From the IMG/VR virus record IMGVR_UViG_3300028800_000175, positions 1-41,358 of that record: a stretch of DNA of 41,358 bases; one strand, written 5' to 3'. Below are positions 15,753 to 23,690 of the stretch, piece after piece; position 1 is the first letter of the stretch, and the number at the start of each line of letters is the position of its first letter. A program made the translations under genes and the position numbers. The notes under the pieces are model-generated. The model saw nothing but the letters and a program-made list of their open reading frames with translations, did not search any database and was not told the origin of the DNA. Source of the stretch: a virus.

Positions 15753-18700
15753 ATGGCCATGAGCTACGACCGCCGCACTGCTGCCGAACCCGTCCCGCCC
15801 CACCACGAGGACGTGGAAGATGTCGGTGATCTTGAGGTTGCCGAGTGGGTCGTCCTCATCTTCGCCTATGACACCTACTTCCGGTTCCTGAAGGAGAAGA
15901 CGGGTCTGCACGACCCCATGGATCCCGTGCTCAAGAAGGGCCTGCGCCTTCTCCAGCAGGCCAACTCCCAGAACGGGGCTGCCTTCCACGCGTTCTTGAC
16001 CGGCCACATGCCCAACGAGACGCGCAAGAAGATGCTGGCCAAGGCGTTCCGGTTCTCTACGAGCCGGGCAGGCCTCCCTCGTCAGGCGCTCCAGCTGCGC
16101 AACATCTTCTCCCTCGGAGGTACCGCCACCATCCGCAGGGTCTTCGAGTCCGCACGCGCGAGGCGTGAGGTCAGCCTGGTCATGCAGGCGCAGACCAACG
16201 CTGAGGGCTCGTCTGCGATGAGCCAGATTGCTACTGTCTCGGTTCGCAATGCCCGCACCCGGAACTGGATCGACCTGGCGGCGAAGGTTGCTGGTGCCGG
16301 TGATGTGCAGAACGCCGTGGACGCTGCATCTACGGCGACGCTGGACGACTCGCAGGCGCTCTCCATCGACAACGCCAAGAAGAACTCGGGCCCCATCCTC
16401 AGTGAGGAGACCGGAGCAGCGGCGAAGGATCACTCGGATCGCCTGGCTGTCATCCAGCAGAACGCACAGGAAGCCGCCAAGCGCGCGATGGACGTCAGTG
16501 GTGAGCCGGATGCCCCGCCTACCAAGTCCGAGGTCATCGGCATCGCTACGGCGGCCGCTGCTGCTTCTAAGGCAACTACCGCACCCTCGACCCTGGCACA
16601 TCTGGACCCGGAGCAGCTCGATGCCGCTCTGACAGACGGCAAGGTTCTGGTCCTGGCTGGCGCTGGATCCGGCAAGACCACAACTCTCACGGCTCGTGCG
16701 GCCTATCTGGTCAAGGATCGCAAGGTCAACCCGGCCCGCATCTTCGTTGTGAGCTTCAACCGGAAGGCTGCACGAGACCTTCGTGAGAAGATCGGCGCGC
16801 AGGTCGGCGATGACGCTCTCAAGCAGATGAACGTCGGAACGATGCACGGTATGTTCCGCAAGTTCGTCGTGGAGAACGGCACCCCAGAGGAGAAGGCCAC
16901 ACTGACAACGTGGCTCATGACGCCGCCATCGAAGAAGGCTGGGGATCAGGACCAGCGTGCAGGCCGTGCCCCGTCTCCCGGAGCATTCGGTGGGTACATG
17001 TCCCGTATCTGGAAGGAGTGCAGGGAGGAGGACCCGCCCAGCGGAGCGAAGAATGTCGTGCAGTCGTGGATGATGAACGACATCTCTCCTGCACAAGCCA
17101 GGGCTCTGGCCAACACGGAGGCGGAGCAGGCGCAGGCTGAATGGTACGCATGGCTCAACGGGTTCAAGGGCGTTGACAAGAACTGGAGCCCCCCGTGCAA
17201 GGACACAAAGCCCAAGGCGATGAAGCAGTGGGGGGAGTTCCTCGCGAAGTGGCGTGACAACGGTAGGGCTCGTCTCGGCGACTTCTCGGACATGATCCTC
17301 CTCTTCCGGGACCTGCTCAAGCGCGAGCCCAACGTGCGCAAGCGTGTACAGTCGATGTTCGATCAGGTTCTGGTCGATGAGGCGCAGGACCTGAACCTGG
17401 TACAGCACCAGATCATCGACATGATGTGCGAGCACATCGGCGACGGCTCGGACGGCAAGTCGGAGTGGCTCGTCGGTGATGAAGTTCAGAGCGTCAACCG
17501 CTTCGTCGGCGCTCGACCGGAGCTGCTCACACAGTTCCACGGCAAGCCCGGGTGGAAGACCAAGTCCATCCGAACCAACTACCGCTGCCTGCCAGAAATC
17601 GTCGATCACGCCAACAAGCTCATGACGAACCACCCGCGTGGGGTTCCCATGGAGGCAGTGCCTGACGCGTCCAAGCCGCGTGGGCAGGCCTCGATTGTCG
17701 TTCAGGAGCCGGCCACTCACGCCGCGGGGGCCCTCAGTGTGGTCTCGCAGATCAAGCAGGACGTTGATGCGGGCGCCCCTCTGGAGGACTACGCTGTTCT
17801 GACCCGTACCAACCTGGAGCAGAACGACTTTGAGACTGCCTGCATCATCCAGGGCATCCCGTACGCGCGCAAGGGCGGCACGAGCTTCCTCCGGTCGCCC
17901 GAGACCGTGACGGTGATGAGCTACTTCAACCTCGCTGCCGGCCAGGACTTCGAGCGCATGCAGAAGTCTCTCATCGAGGTCTTGAACAAGCCGAACAGGT
18001 TCTACCTCAAGGCGGGGGAGTCTGAGCGGATCGTCAACGAGGTCGTCGAGAAGAAGGCACGTCAGCTCGGCGTCTCGGCCAAGAACGTCAACCCCATCGA
18101 TCTCTTCAACGATCGCTCCGGCATCAACGCGTTCATGGACGCGATGGACCCCGGTCACCGTTGGGAGAACTGGAAGGTCCGTTCCACGGGCGAGGAGCTG
18201 GAAGCTCTCGGCAGGTCACTCCGTGGCATGCGCGAGTCCGTGGAGGTCGGCAAGGTCTATGACCGTGAGACCGGCAAGGAGAAGCCGTACACGACACAGG
18301 ACCTCTTCGGCGACATCCTCAACGTCAAGGGCGTGCCTGAGCGTCGAGATGCGGAGGCTCCGACGCTACGTGATGTCCTGATGCCGACCTTCGGTAGCCA
18401 CGAGGAGGAAAGCGACGCGCCGGCAGATCCGGACGACGACCCCTCGAAGAAGCCGGTTGGCAACGTAGTCTTCCTCTTCCAGATCGCGCAGCCAGACCCG
18501 GCGAACCCCTCCACCGATCCGAGCGACCCCAAGAAGTTCAAGGCGCGCATCGACAAGCTCGTGTCCGCCTCGAAGGATCTGCGCATCGATCTCGACCAGT
18601 GGGACGCGGATCAGCAGAAGCTGCCTCCGAACGAGCGCAAGCCCCCGCCTTGCGTGACCCTCTCGACTGTTCACTCGGTCAAGGGCGCGCAGTGGAACAA

Positions 18701-19103
18701 CACCTCTGTTGTCATGGCCAAGGGTGTCTTCCCGTACGAGCCCAGGCCTAAGCCGGGGGAGGAAAACCTTCCGCCGGAAGCTCAGGAGCGTCTTGCCAAG
18801 GAGCGCGCAGAGGAGTTCAAGACGGAGCGGCAGCTGGCCTACGTCGCTATGACCCGCGCTGCGAAGAGCTTGACCCTCGTGTGCCCGGCCAAGAGCGTCT
18901 ACGGCCGTGACGCGGGTCCGAGCGTCTTCGTCTCGGAGGCAGGGCTCGCAAAGGGTCAGAACGTGGCGGGCAAGAACGACCCCACGCCCGAGCCCTCCAA
19001 CGCGGCCACTGTCCTTTCCAGCTTCTTCGAGGTCGAAAGCAACGACCCGAGGGCTCCCGAGGACTTCCCGGCAGAACCTGCATACGATCGGAGGCCGTCA
19101 TGA
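15753..19103 (+). CDS. UvrD/Rep-type SF1 DNA helicase with long N-terminal extension
   Basis: 1,116 residues from ATG 15753; AGGA at 15744-15747 favours it over GTG 15735. Motor motifs are complete: Walker A LAGAGSGKTTT (301-311), Ia VVSFNRKAARDL, Walker B DEAQD (542-546), III GDEVQSVNRF (575-584), IV RTNYR (607-611), V TVHSVKGAQW (972-981) and VI AYVAMTRA (1029-1036). This is a 3'-5' superfamily-1 helicase of the UvrD/Rep/PcrA group. The first 290 residues are Ala-rich, mostly helical and unlike the family; the region between motifs IV and V is also enlarged with an acidic linker near 890-905. It sits between sheath and tube genes behind a terminator, an odd place for a replication or repair enzyme. 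It overlaps the next gene by ATGA. Confidence 0.9.
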   Translation: MAMSYDRRTAAEPVPPHHEDVEDVGDLEVAEWVVLIFAYDTYFRFLKEKTGLHDPMDPVLKKGLRLLQQANSQNGAAFHAFLTGHMPNETRKKMLAKAFRFSTSRAGLPRQALQLRNIFSLGGTATIRRVFESARARREVSLVMQAQTNAEGSSAMSQIATVSVRNARTRNWIDLAAKVAGAGDVQNAVDAASTATLDDSQALSIDNAKKNSGPILSEETGAAAKDHSDRLAVIQQNAQEAAKRAMDVSGEPDAPPTKSEVIGIATAAAAASKATTAPSTLAHLDPEQLDAALTDGKVLVLAGAGSGKTTTLTARAAYLVKDRKVNPARIFVVSFNRKAARDLREKIGAQVGDDALKQMNVGTMHGMFRKFVVENGTPEEKATLTTWLMTPPSKKAGDQDQRAGRAPSPGAFGGYMSRIWKECREEDPPSGAKNVVQSWMMNDISPAQARALANTEAEQAQAEWYAWLNGFKGVDKNWSPPCKDTKPKAMKQWGEFLAKWRDNGRARLGDFSDMILLFRDLLKREPNVRKRVQSMFDQVLVDEAQDLNLVQHQIIDMMCEHIGDGSDGKSEWLVGDEVQSVNRFVGARPELLTQFHGKPGWKTKSIRTNYRCLPEIVDHANKLMTNHPRGVPMEAVPDASKPRGQASIVVQEPATHAAGALSVVSQIKQDVDAGAPLEDYAVLTRTNLEQNDFETACIIQGIPYARKGGTSFLRSPETVTVMSYFNLAAGQDFERMQKSLIEVLNKPNRFYLKAGESERIVNEVVEKKARQLGVSAKNVNPIDLFNDRSGINAFMDAMDPGHRWENWKVRSTGEELEALGRSLRGMRESVEVGKVYDRETGKEKPYTTQDLFGDILNVKGVPERRDAEAPTLRDVLMPTFGSHEEESDAPADPDDDPSKKPVGNVVFLFQIAQPDPANPSTDPSDPKKFKARIDKLVSASKDLRIDLDQWDADQQKLPPNERKPPPCVTLSTVHSVKGAQWNNTSVVMAKGVFPYEPRPKPGEENLPPEAQERLAKERAEEFKTERQLAYVAMTRAAKSLTLVCPAKSVYGRDAGPSVFVSEAGLAKGQNVAGKNDPTPEPSNAATVLSSFFEVESNDPRAPEDFPAEPAYDRRPS

Positions 19104-19540
19104 AGCGGCAGGGCATGGCCGGGGCCGTCTACACGGAGGCCTCGTTGCAGGAGTGGGACACCTTCTTCAAGAGGGCCTTCCACGCGTTGCATCCTCGGCA
19201 GGGCAACTCGATGGGGGAGGTGACATACGACCTCTTCCTGACGCCGAAGATCGGCATCCGTGTTCGCACGACTGTCCCTACGGAGGGGGCTCAGACGCGC
19301 AAGAGCGGTGCGGACGTCATCCAGATGATCATGTACGACTTCGGCAAGAACCGGCCGATCATGCCCAGGAACATGATCCTCAAGGTCAAGCGGACGCAGA
19401 ACTGGCGCGACGGCGTGCGTGACCGCATCGAGAAGTACATGGAGATGTTCGACGAGCACGAGGAGGACATCGAGGCCGGTCGGTTCATCGACTGGTCGAA
19501 GAAGCCTCTGGACACTGAGGAGCCCGAGCCCTCGGTGTAA
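19100..19540 (+). CDS. Conserved-looking small protein between helicase and tube genes
   Basis: 146 residues; ATG 19100 overlaps the helicase stop (ATGA) and follows GGAGG at 19090-19094. The middle is beta-rich and rigid-looking (TYDLFLTPKIGIRVR then VIQMIMYDFGKNRPIMP) followed by a basic patch KVKRTQNWRDGVRDRIEKYM and an acidic C-terminal tail. The dense pattern of conserved-type residues (Gly, Pro, Trp, Arg) suggests a real, constrained domain. I do not recognise the family. Tight coupling to the helicase suggests co-production; whether it works with the helicase or with the tail is unknown. Confidence 0.75.
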   Translation: MKRQGMAGAVYTEASLQEWDTFFKRAFHALHPRQGNSMGEVTYDLFLTPKIGIRVRTTVPTEGAQTRKSGADVIQMIMYDFGKNRPIMPRNMILKVKRTQNWRDGVRDRIEKYMEMFDEHEEDIEAGRFIDWSKKPLDTEEPEPSV

Positions 19541-19549
19541 CAGTCTGGT

Positions 19550-20404
19550 GTGGAAGTCCAGCTTCAGGTTCTAGTCGATCCGAAGGTCAAGGGGCTCGCC
19601 AAGGAGGCCATCTCGTTCGAGACGGGTCTCACGCGAGCGCAGGCGGCGGATCCGCTCCTGTACGCGTACGAGCACCATGGGGAGGAGTTCACGGTCGTGG
19701 ACCCTGGCGCCCTGTGGAGCTTCTACGAGGACATGGCGCTCGGTCGGCCGATGCCGGACAAGTTCGTCACGCCGAGGCTCGAATTCGACACGCTCTTCGC
19801 CATCACGCTGTTCCTGCACAGGGACCTGGTGACGCACCCGACCGTGCCTGGCCTCATTGCTGCTGTGGACTTCGCTCACCGCAGAGGTGTCCAGGGGCTA
19901 TCGCATCTTGAGCCCGACCTGGCCAACTTCCTCATCTCGTCTAGCATCCTCTTCGCGAAGGAAACCTCCAAGCGAGAGCAGGGGGATCAGCTGAGGGCTG
20001 TCGTTGGGTGGATCTACGAGTATGTCACAGAGGGCCGACTCCCGCACGTAGGTCAGCAACTCCCAACAGCCAAGATCATAGACAAGGGCACAAATGGATT
20101 CGTGCTGGCAGAGACCACCAGTAACTTTCTCAACCTCGCATGGGTCGATCTGTACCGTCAAGGGTACCTTCGAGGCGTGCTTGTAGGGCCTGCGAGGGAG
20201 GACTCACGGTTGGATGTTCTCGCGTCTCGAAAGAGCGTTTACGTGCCTTTTAACCTGGTGCGGGCCGCATCTCTCCTTAATGAGATCGAGGCGAAATTGG
20301 GGCAACCCCCTGAATGGATCGCGAACGAGTTGTGGCTCCATTCCCCTCCCAGGGGTACGGCATTGGGTATCCCCAATTTGATGGAAGTCTTTTTGAGGGC
20401 CTGA
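19550..20404 (+). CDS. Unknown globular protein
   Basis: 284 residues from GTG 19550, nine bases after the previous stop. It is mostly helical, with a central segment FDTLFAITLFLHRDL (about residues 79-93) followed by VPGLIAAVDFAHRRGV and LSHLEPDLANFL (about 98-125). The paired His and Asp residues here could suggest a metal-binding helical domain, but no known signature fits fully. The region after 19,980 drifts to a less GC-rich composition than the N-terminal half. No Cys cluster or membrane segment is seen. Its place between helicase and tube genes gives no clear role. Confidence 0.7.
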   Translation: MEVQLQVLVDPKVKGLAKEAISFETGLTRAQAADPLLYAYEHHGEEFTVVDPGALWSFYEDMALGRPMPDKFVTPRLEFDTLFAITLFLHRDLVTHPTVPGLIAAVDFAHRRGVQGLSHLEPDLANFLISSSILFAKETSKREQGDQLRAVVGWIYEYVTEGRLPHVGQQLPTAKIIDKGTNGFVLAETTSNFLNLAWVDLYRQGYLRGVLVGPAREDSRLDVLASRKSVYVPFNLVRAASLLNEIEAKLGQPPEWIANELWLHSPPRGTALGIPNLMEVFLRA

Positions 20405-20422
20405 CGGGTACAGGCAACAACT

Positions 20423-20608
20423 ATGTCCCTACCCGTTCTCGATGAGCTGCTCGGTGATGTCGCGCACCTGGTGTTTGATGATGTTGAGTACGAGTCCGAG
20501 GAGGGAGGTAGGATTGACACCATCCCGTGTCCCCCTCCCGGTTTCGATGTGGACTTGGACCATGACGGTCTAGATCACGACGATCAGGACGACGACCCGA
20601 TTGATTGA
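20423..20608 (+). CDS. Small acidic protein
   Basis: 61 residues from ATG 20423, preceded by ACAGG. It is strongly acidic, with an Asp-rich end (DLDHDGLDHDDQDDDP). It fills an otherwise empty gap between two same-strand genes, which supports it being real, but no family is recognised. DNA-mimic, metal-binding or assembly roles are all possible in principle and unsupported. Confidence 0.5.
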   Translation: MSLPVLDELLGDVAHLVFDDVEYESEEGGRIDTIPCPPPGFDVDLDHDGLDHDDQDDDPID

Positions 20609-20623
20609 CGTTTCCTTTCGTAA
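20608..20623 (+). promoter_or_regulatory. Recurrent intergenic motif, copy F
   Basis: ACGTTTCCTTTCGTAA follows a stop codon and precedes GTG 20636. CCTT (20614-20617) and AAGG (20622-20625) could form a tiny hairpin with a TCGT loop. It is the most diverged copy of the motif. Confidence 0.25.
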
Positions 20624-20635
20624 GGCCTTGTAGGC

Positions 20636-21598
20636 GTGCGCAGGGCTATCGTCACTATCGGTACAGACGGTCTACGCGACTTTGTGACCCTGCCGGGGGG
20701 CCAGCAGATGATGCTGGGCACCGTCTCGATCCTGAGGTTCGTGACTGAGCTGACGCCGTTGAAGTTCGCCCGCAGGGTGCTGGATGCCTTCAACAAGGGC
20801 GGTTCGGCCGTTGTGACCGTGGATCTTGACGCCATGGGAGAGCTTTTGAAGCCCCATGTATCCAGGTGGGGTACCACCGGGGCTTTCACTAGTTCTCTTA
20901 TTCCGCACGCTGATCGAACCTCGATGAGGGAAGGACCCGCCATGGCTGACGCAAAGACTCTCCTGGAAAGGCTCGGGAAGATCGAGGGGGTCGTTACCCT
21001 TCTCGACAAGCACGCCTCAGGGCAACTGATCGCGCCGAAGCTGCACCAGGAGCTTCGCTCCCTGGTCGGTGGACTGCACTTCTACGGTCCGGGTGACCAG
21101 AGCAAGAACGACTCCTGGTACATCGACTCGGCTCCGAAGGTGGACACGGCGGACGGCAACGTGAAGCTTCCTGCCAATGCGACACACAGTCATGCACTGA
21201 GTGTGAAGCCGGAAGAGGCAAGCACCTCCACTACATCCGTCTACGCTCCTGAGCCTTCGACCAAGCCCGTTCATGCAAAGACGGCTTCTGAGGGTGCACC
21301 GGTGGCGGCTCCGGCAGCTGCTCAGCCTTCCCTCGAAAGCCTCAAGGGAAACACGACCCTCGCTGACTCGATCCTCAACACTGTTGAGGAGACGAACACG
21401 AAGGTCGAGGCTCTCGTGACGGCAGGACGCAAGTTCAACGCAGCCAAGGCGAAGGAAGACCTCTACGCCATCGCCTCGCGTGTGACTGAGATCGTGAACA
21501 ACGTCGATCTCGCGCAGCCTTGGGTCGCCAAGGACCTGACGGCCCTCGATCAGCAAGCAAAGTACATCCACGGGCTTTTCGCTCCGGCGAAGGTCTGA
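20636..21598 (+). CDS. Unknown protein; possibly two fused genes
   Basis: 320 residues from GTG 20636. Two parts differ. Residues 1-85 form a compact alpha/beta domain (RRAIVTIGTDGLRDFV then LRFVTELTPLKFARRVLDAF). Residues 103-320, from ATG 20942, start a helix (MADAKTLLERLGKIEGV), pass through an Ala/Pro/Thr-rich linker (about 165-235) and end in a helical domain. Between them, bases 20890-20941 look like a normal gene gap: a motif copy identical over ten bases to the one at 10998, then GGGAAGGA before ATG 20942. The reading frame simply stays open across it. Either two genes have fused by loss of a stop, or both a long and a short product are made. It precedes the tail tube gene, so a tail role is plausible. 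Confidence 0.65.
   Translation: MRRAIVTIGTDGLRDFVTLPGGQQMMLGTVSILRFVTELTPLKFARRVLDAFNKGGSAVVTVDLDAMGELLKPHVSRWGTTGAFTSSLIPHADRTSMREGPAMADAKTLLERLGKIEGVVTLLDKHASGQLIAPKLHQELRSLVGGLHFYGPGDQSKNDSWYIDSAPKVDTADGNVKLPANATHSHALSVKPEEASTSTTSVYAPEPSTKPVHAKTASEGAPVAAPAAAQPSLESLKGNTTLADSILNTVEETNTKVEALVTAGRKFNAAKAKEDLYAIASRVTEIVNNVDLAQPWVAKDLTALDQQAKYIHGLFAPAKV
20890..20905 (+). promoter_or_regulatory. Recurrent motif copy E, inside an open reading frame
   Basis: TAGTTCTCTTATTCCG matches the intergenic copy D at its first ten bases. GGGAAGGA and ATG 20942 follow, as expected for the start of a gene. The TAG here is out of frame with the coding region around it. Confidence 0.4.
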
Positions 21599-21617
21599 GG
21601 AACGAGGGTAAACAGTC

Positions 21618-22358
21618 ATGCCTGTCTCGACCAGCAACTACATTTACAGGATGGGAACTGCGCCGAACACGCGCGCAGCCGTCTCCCAGAAGAACAAGGT
21701 CTACGGGTATGCCGTCGGTGGAAGCGGGTTCGTGCAGATCGGCGCGATCTCCGAGTTCGGAACCGACGAGTCCCGTACGATCGATCCGGTGCGCGGCGTT
21801 GGCTTCGGTGATCAGATCGCCGAGCTGGTGCCGGGTGTCACTGAGCCGATGACGTTGACCCTCAACAGGACCCTCCTGTACACGGCCAACATCTTCCAGA
21901 CGGTGGGCTACAAGGCGGGCATCGACGGTATCGCCCGCTCGCTCAAGCACCACCGCTGGCCGTTCGACATCAAGCAGGAGCTGGTCATCAGCGAGATCAG
22001 CGTCCAGCAGGATGTCGGCGCGGGTCCGAACGCGCAGCCTGCATCCAACCCGGGCGGTGCTCCGCTCAACCAGTACATCTTCAATCCAGCGACGACCCCG
22101 ATCATCGCGGTCAAGTCCCTCTACACGTTCTTCGAGGGATGCTGGTTCGAGTCGTACAACGCGAGCTACACGTCAGACGCAGCGATGGTGGCCGAGAACT
22201 CCTCGGTCAAGGTCTCTGACGTCATCGACGGCTTCTCGCAGTACGGCGAGTTCATCGACACGGGCCTCGCTCCGATTTCTGCCAACGGGCAGGCGGGCGC
22301 AGGGTTCTCTCTCCGCTTCGCAAGCAACAGCGCAGCGGTCATTCCGGTGCCTGTGTAA
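21618..22358 (+). CDS. Putative tail tube protein
   Basis: 246 residues; ATG 21618 after GAGGG at 21604-21608. The protein is beta-rich and Cys-poor, with YIYRMGTAPNTRAAV at the start, VQIGAISEFGTDESRTIDP and MTLTLNRTLLYTANIF in the first half (residues 35-95). This pattern of a strand-turn-acidic loop followed by a Thr/Leu strand is common in tail tube proteins of myoviruses. Its place downstream of the sheath and just before the chaperones and tape measure is the usual place for a tube. No other tube candidate is seen. It is larger than many tube proteins (about 140-200), with a probable surface insertion near residues 128-165. A hairpin spans its stop codon. Confidence 0.65.
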   Translation: MPVSTSNYIYRMGTAPNTRAAVSQKNKVYGYAVGGSGFVQIGAISEFGTDESRTIDPVRGVGFGDQIAELVPGVTEPMTLTLNRTLLYTANIFQTVGYKAGIDGIARSLKHHRWPFDIKQELVISEISVQQDVGAGPNAQPASNPGGAPLNQYIFNPATTPIIAVKSLYTFFEGCWFESYNASYTSDAAMVAENSSVKVSDVIDGFSQYGEFIDTGLAPISANGQAGAGFSLRFASNSAAVIPVPV

Positions 22359-22364
22359 CCGGAA
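22342..22364 (+). other. Hairpin spanning the stop codon of the tube gene
   Basis: TTCCGGT (22342-22348) pairs perfectly with ACCGGAA (22358-22364) over a 9-base loop that contains most of the stop codon. No T-run follows, so termination is unlikely; it may protect the abundant tube mRNA or mark a processing site. Confidence 0.45.
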
Positions 22365-22405
22365 ACGTAGCCTGAGACGGCGACGCGATCCTAGATGTAA
22401 ATCGG

Positions 22406-22420
22406 ACCAGACCAGACCAG
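22406..22420 (+). repeat. Three tandem ACCAG pentamers
   Basis: ACCAGACCAGACCAG in the leader between the tube and chaperone genes, directly followed by ATGCA. Short direct repeats like this can bind a protein or arise by slippage. Confidence 0.7.
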
Positions 22421-22471
22421 ATGCAAAGTGGCTCCGTCTCTTCGTCGTGAGACAAGGACCCAGATGTACAT

Positions 22472-22488
22472 CGTTCTCTTCTAAATCC
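22472..22488 (+). promoter_or_regulatory. Recurrent intergenic motif, copy G
   Basis: CGTTCTCTTCTAAATCC lies 48 bases before ATG 22536. Its GTTCTCTT core is the same as in copies D and E apart from the flanking base. Confidence 0.4.
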
Positions 22489-22535
22489 GTCGCCATCTTC
22501 GGTCTCGTCCAGACACAAAGGACAAGGAGACGTAG

Positions 22536-23687
22536 ATGGGAGTCATATCAGCACGGCAGCTCAACGAAGCACTCCAACAGGCGAAGGCCGTTGGGCTTGT
22601 TGAAGAGAAGTTCACCCTGGGCGAATGCGAGGTTGTAGTACGCAACCTCCGCCCGGACGAGTATGAGTCGGTCGTCCAGGAGTGCAAGGACCTGGAAGAC
22701 CTGGTGTACCTCAACAACTGGCAAGAGGGACACATCTGCCGTGCGATCGTGGAGATCAACGGTGTCGATCTCCGGACCACTGAGTTCGTAGAGGTCGAGG
22801 AGCCGGACCCCAAGAACAAGCAGGCCACACGCACTGTCAAGCGTGAACTGCACGACTGGATCCGCAAGAACATCCTCTCGACGTGGAGCAAGGAAGCCAT
22901 CTTCACCGCGTTCCGGAAGTTCACGGACGCGGTGCAGCTCGCAGAGAACAAGGCCAAGGAAGGGGTGACCTTCATCGTCGCCGAAGAGTCCTCGGAGGAG
23001 AAGTTCCGAAGGCTCCTGGGTGAGGTGAAGGAGATGGAGAGCGAGGTTCCACCGCACATCCTGAAGGCGGCCCTCGAAGAGAACGGGTACACGTTCTTCA
23101 CGGCCCCTCAGGACCAGGAGGCCTTGCGCGATTTCGACCAGAAGATGTCAGGCGGTTCTCCGCCCCCTGAGGAATCCCCTCAGACGTCTCCTCAGGCAAG
23201 CCCTGTCGCAGCTGCTCCGCCGCCACAGCCGGCCCCCTCCCGGGGGCCTGCGCCCGAGAAGGTGGACCCCATCCAGCAGGTCGCTTCGATCATGCGCCAG
23301 CGGGTCCCCCTGAACCAGCAACCGGGGATCATCCCCGATATGCCCAAGGCCCCAATTGTGGTGCAGGAGCCAGCTACTGCCGCGCCTCAGGCCGTCACCC
23401 CACCCGTGGCCGTAGCTCGCGCTGCCGCAGTGCCAGTGGGGAAGATCCCGCTGGAAGTGGACAACATCACCGAGGCCCTGCGTGCGGCACCCCCACAAGC
23501 GGTCCTACCGCCTGGGGTCGCGCCCCCGCCGGATGCCCTACCTGGAACGTTCGCGGCCCCTGCTGACAGGGCTCCTGCTGTGCTGTCTCAGCGTGGACAG
23601 CAGCATGTGGACCCCCGTGGTCTCGCGAGCATCCTTGAGCAGAACCCCACGGCTGGCATCAACCCCAAGTTCCGACCGCAGCGGTGA
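22536..23687 (+). CDS. Putative tail assembly chaperone 1
   Basis: 383 residues; ATG 22536 after AAGGAG. Residues 1-200 form a mainly helical domain with a strand pair near 22-40 (FTLGECEVVVRNLRPDEYESV), a pattern seen in tail assembly chaperones, in which a target-like strand is followed by an acidic helix. Residues 205-383 are Pro/Ala/Gln-rich and probably disordered. It comes just upstream of the next helical protein and the tape measure, the standard place for chaperones that coat the tape measure during tail assembly. Usually the second chaperone is made by a programmed frameshift; here the second gene is in the same frame after two stop codons (TGA TGA), so separate initiation is more likely. 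Confidence 0.6.
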   Translation: MGVISARQLNEALQQAKAVGLVEEKFTLGECEVVVRNLRPDEYESVVQECKDLEDLVYLNNWQEGHICRAIVEINGVDLRTTEFVEVEEPDPKNKQATRTVKRELHDWIRKNILSTWSKEAIFTAFRKFTDAVQLAENKAKEGVTFIVAEESSEEKFRRLLGEVKEMESEVPPHILKAALEENGYTFFTAPQDQEALRDFDQKMSGGSPPPEESPQTSPQASPVAAAPPPQPAPSRGPAPEKVDPIQQVASIMRQRVPLNQQPGIIPDMPKAPIVVQEPATAAPQAVTPPVAVARAAAVPVGKIPLEVDNITEALRAAPPQAVLPPGVAPPPDALPGTFAAPADRAPAVLSQRGQQHVDPRGLASILEQNPTAGINPKFRPQR

Positions 23688-23690
23688 TGA

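Larger units (their letters stand above)
22359..22535 (+). promoter_or_regulatory. 177-base structured leader upstream of the tail chaperones
   Basis: Non-coding. GAGACGG (22374-22380) can pair with CCGTCTC (22434-22440), while GTCTC (22436-22440) can instead pair with GAGAC (22449-22453), so two structures exclude each other. Two near-identical words, AGATGTAAATCG (22393-22404) and AGATGTACATCG (22462-22473), lie 69 bases apart, and ACCAG occurs three times in tandem near 22406-22420. Motif copy G is at 22472-22488. AAGGAG (22524-22529) is the ribosome binding site. It may tune chaperone expression against tube expression; this is inference. Confidence 0.45.

Noticed and set aside
15732-18158. 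An 808-codon open frame on the minus strand
   Set aside because: It lies fully inside the helicase gene, which has all seven motor motifs; the antisense product has no recognisable domain.
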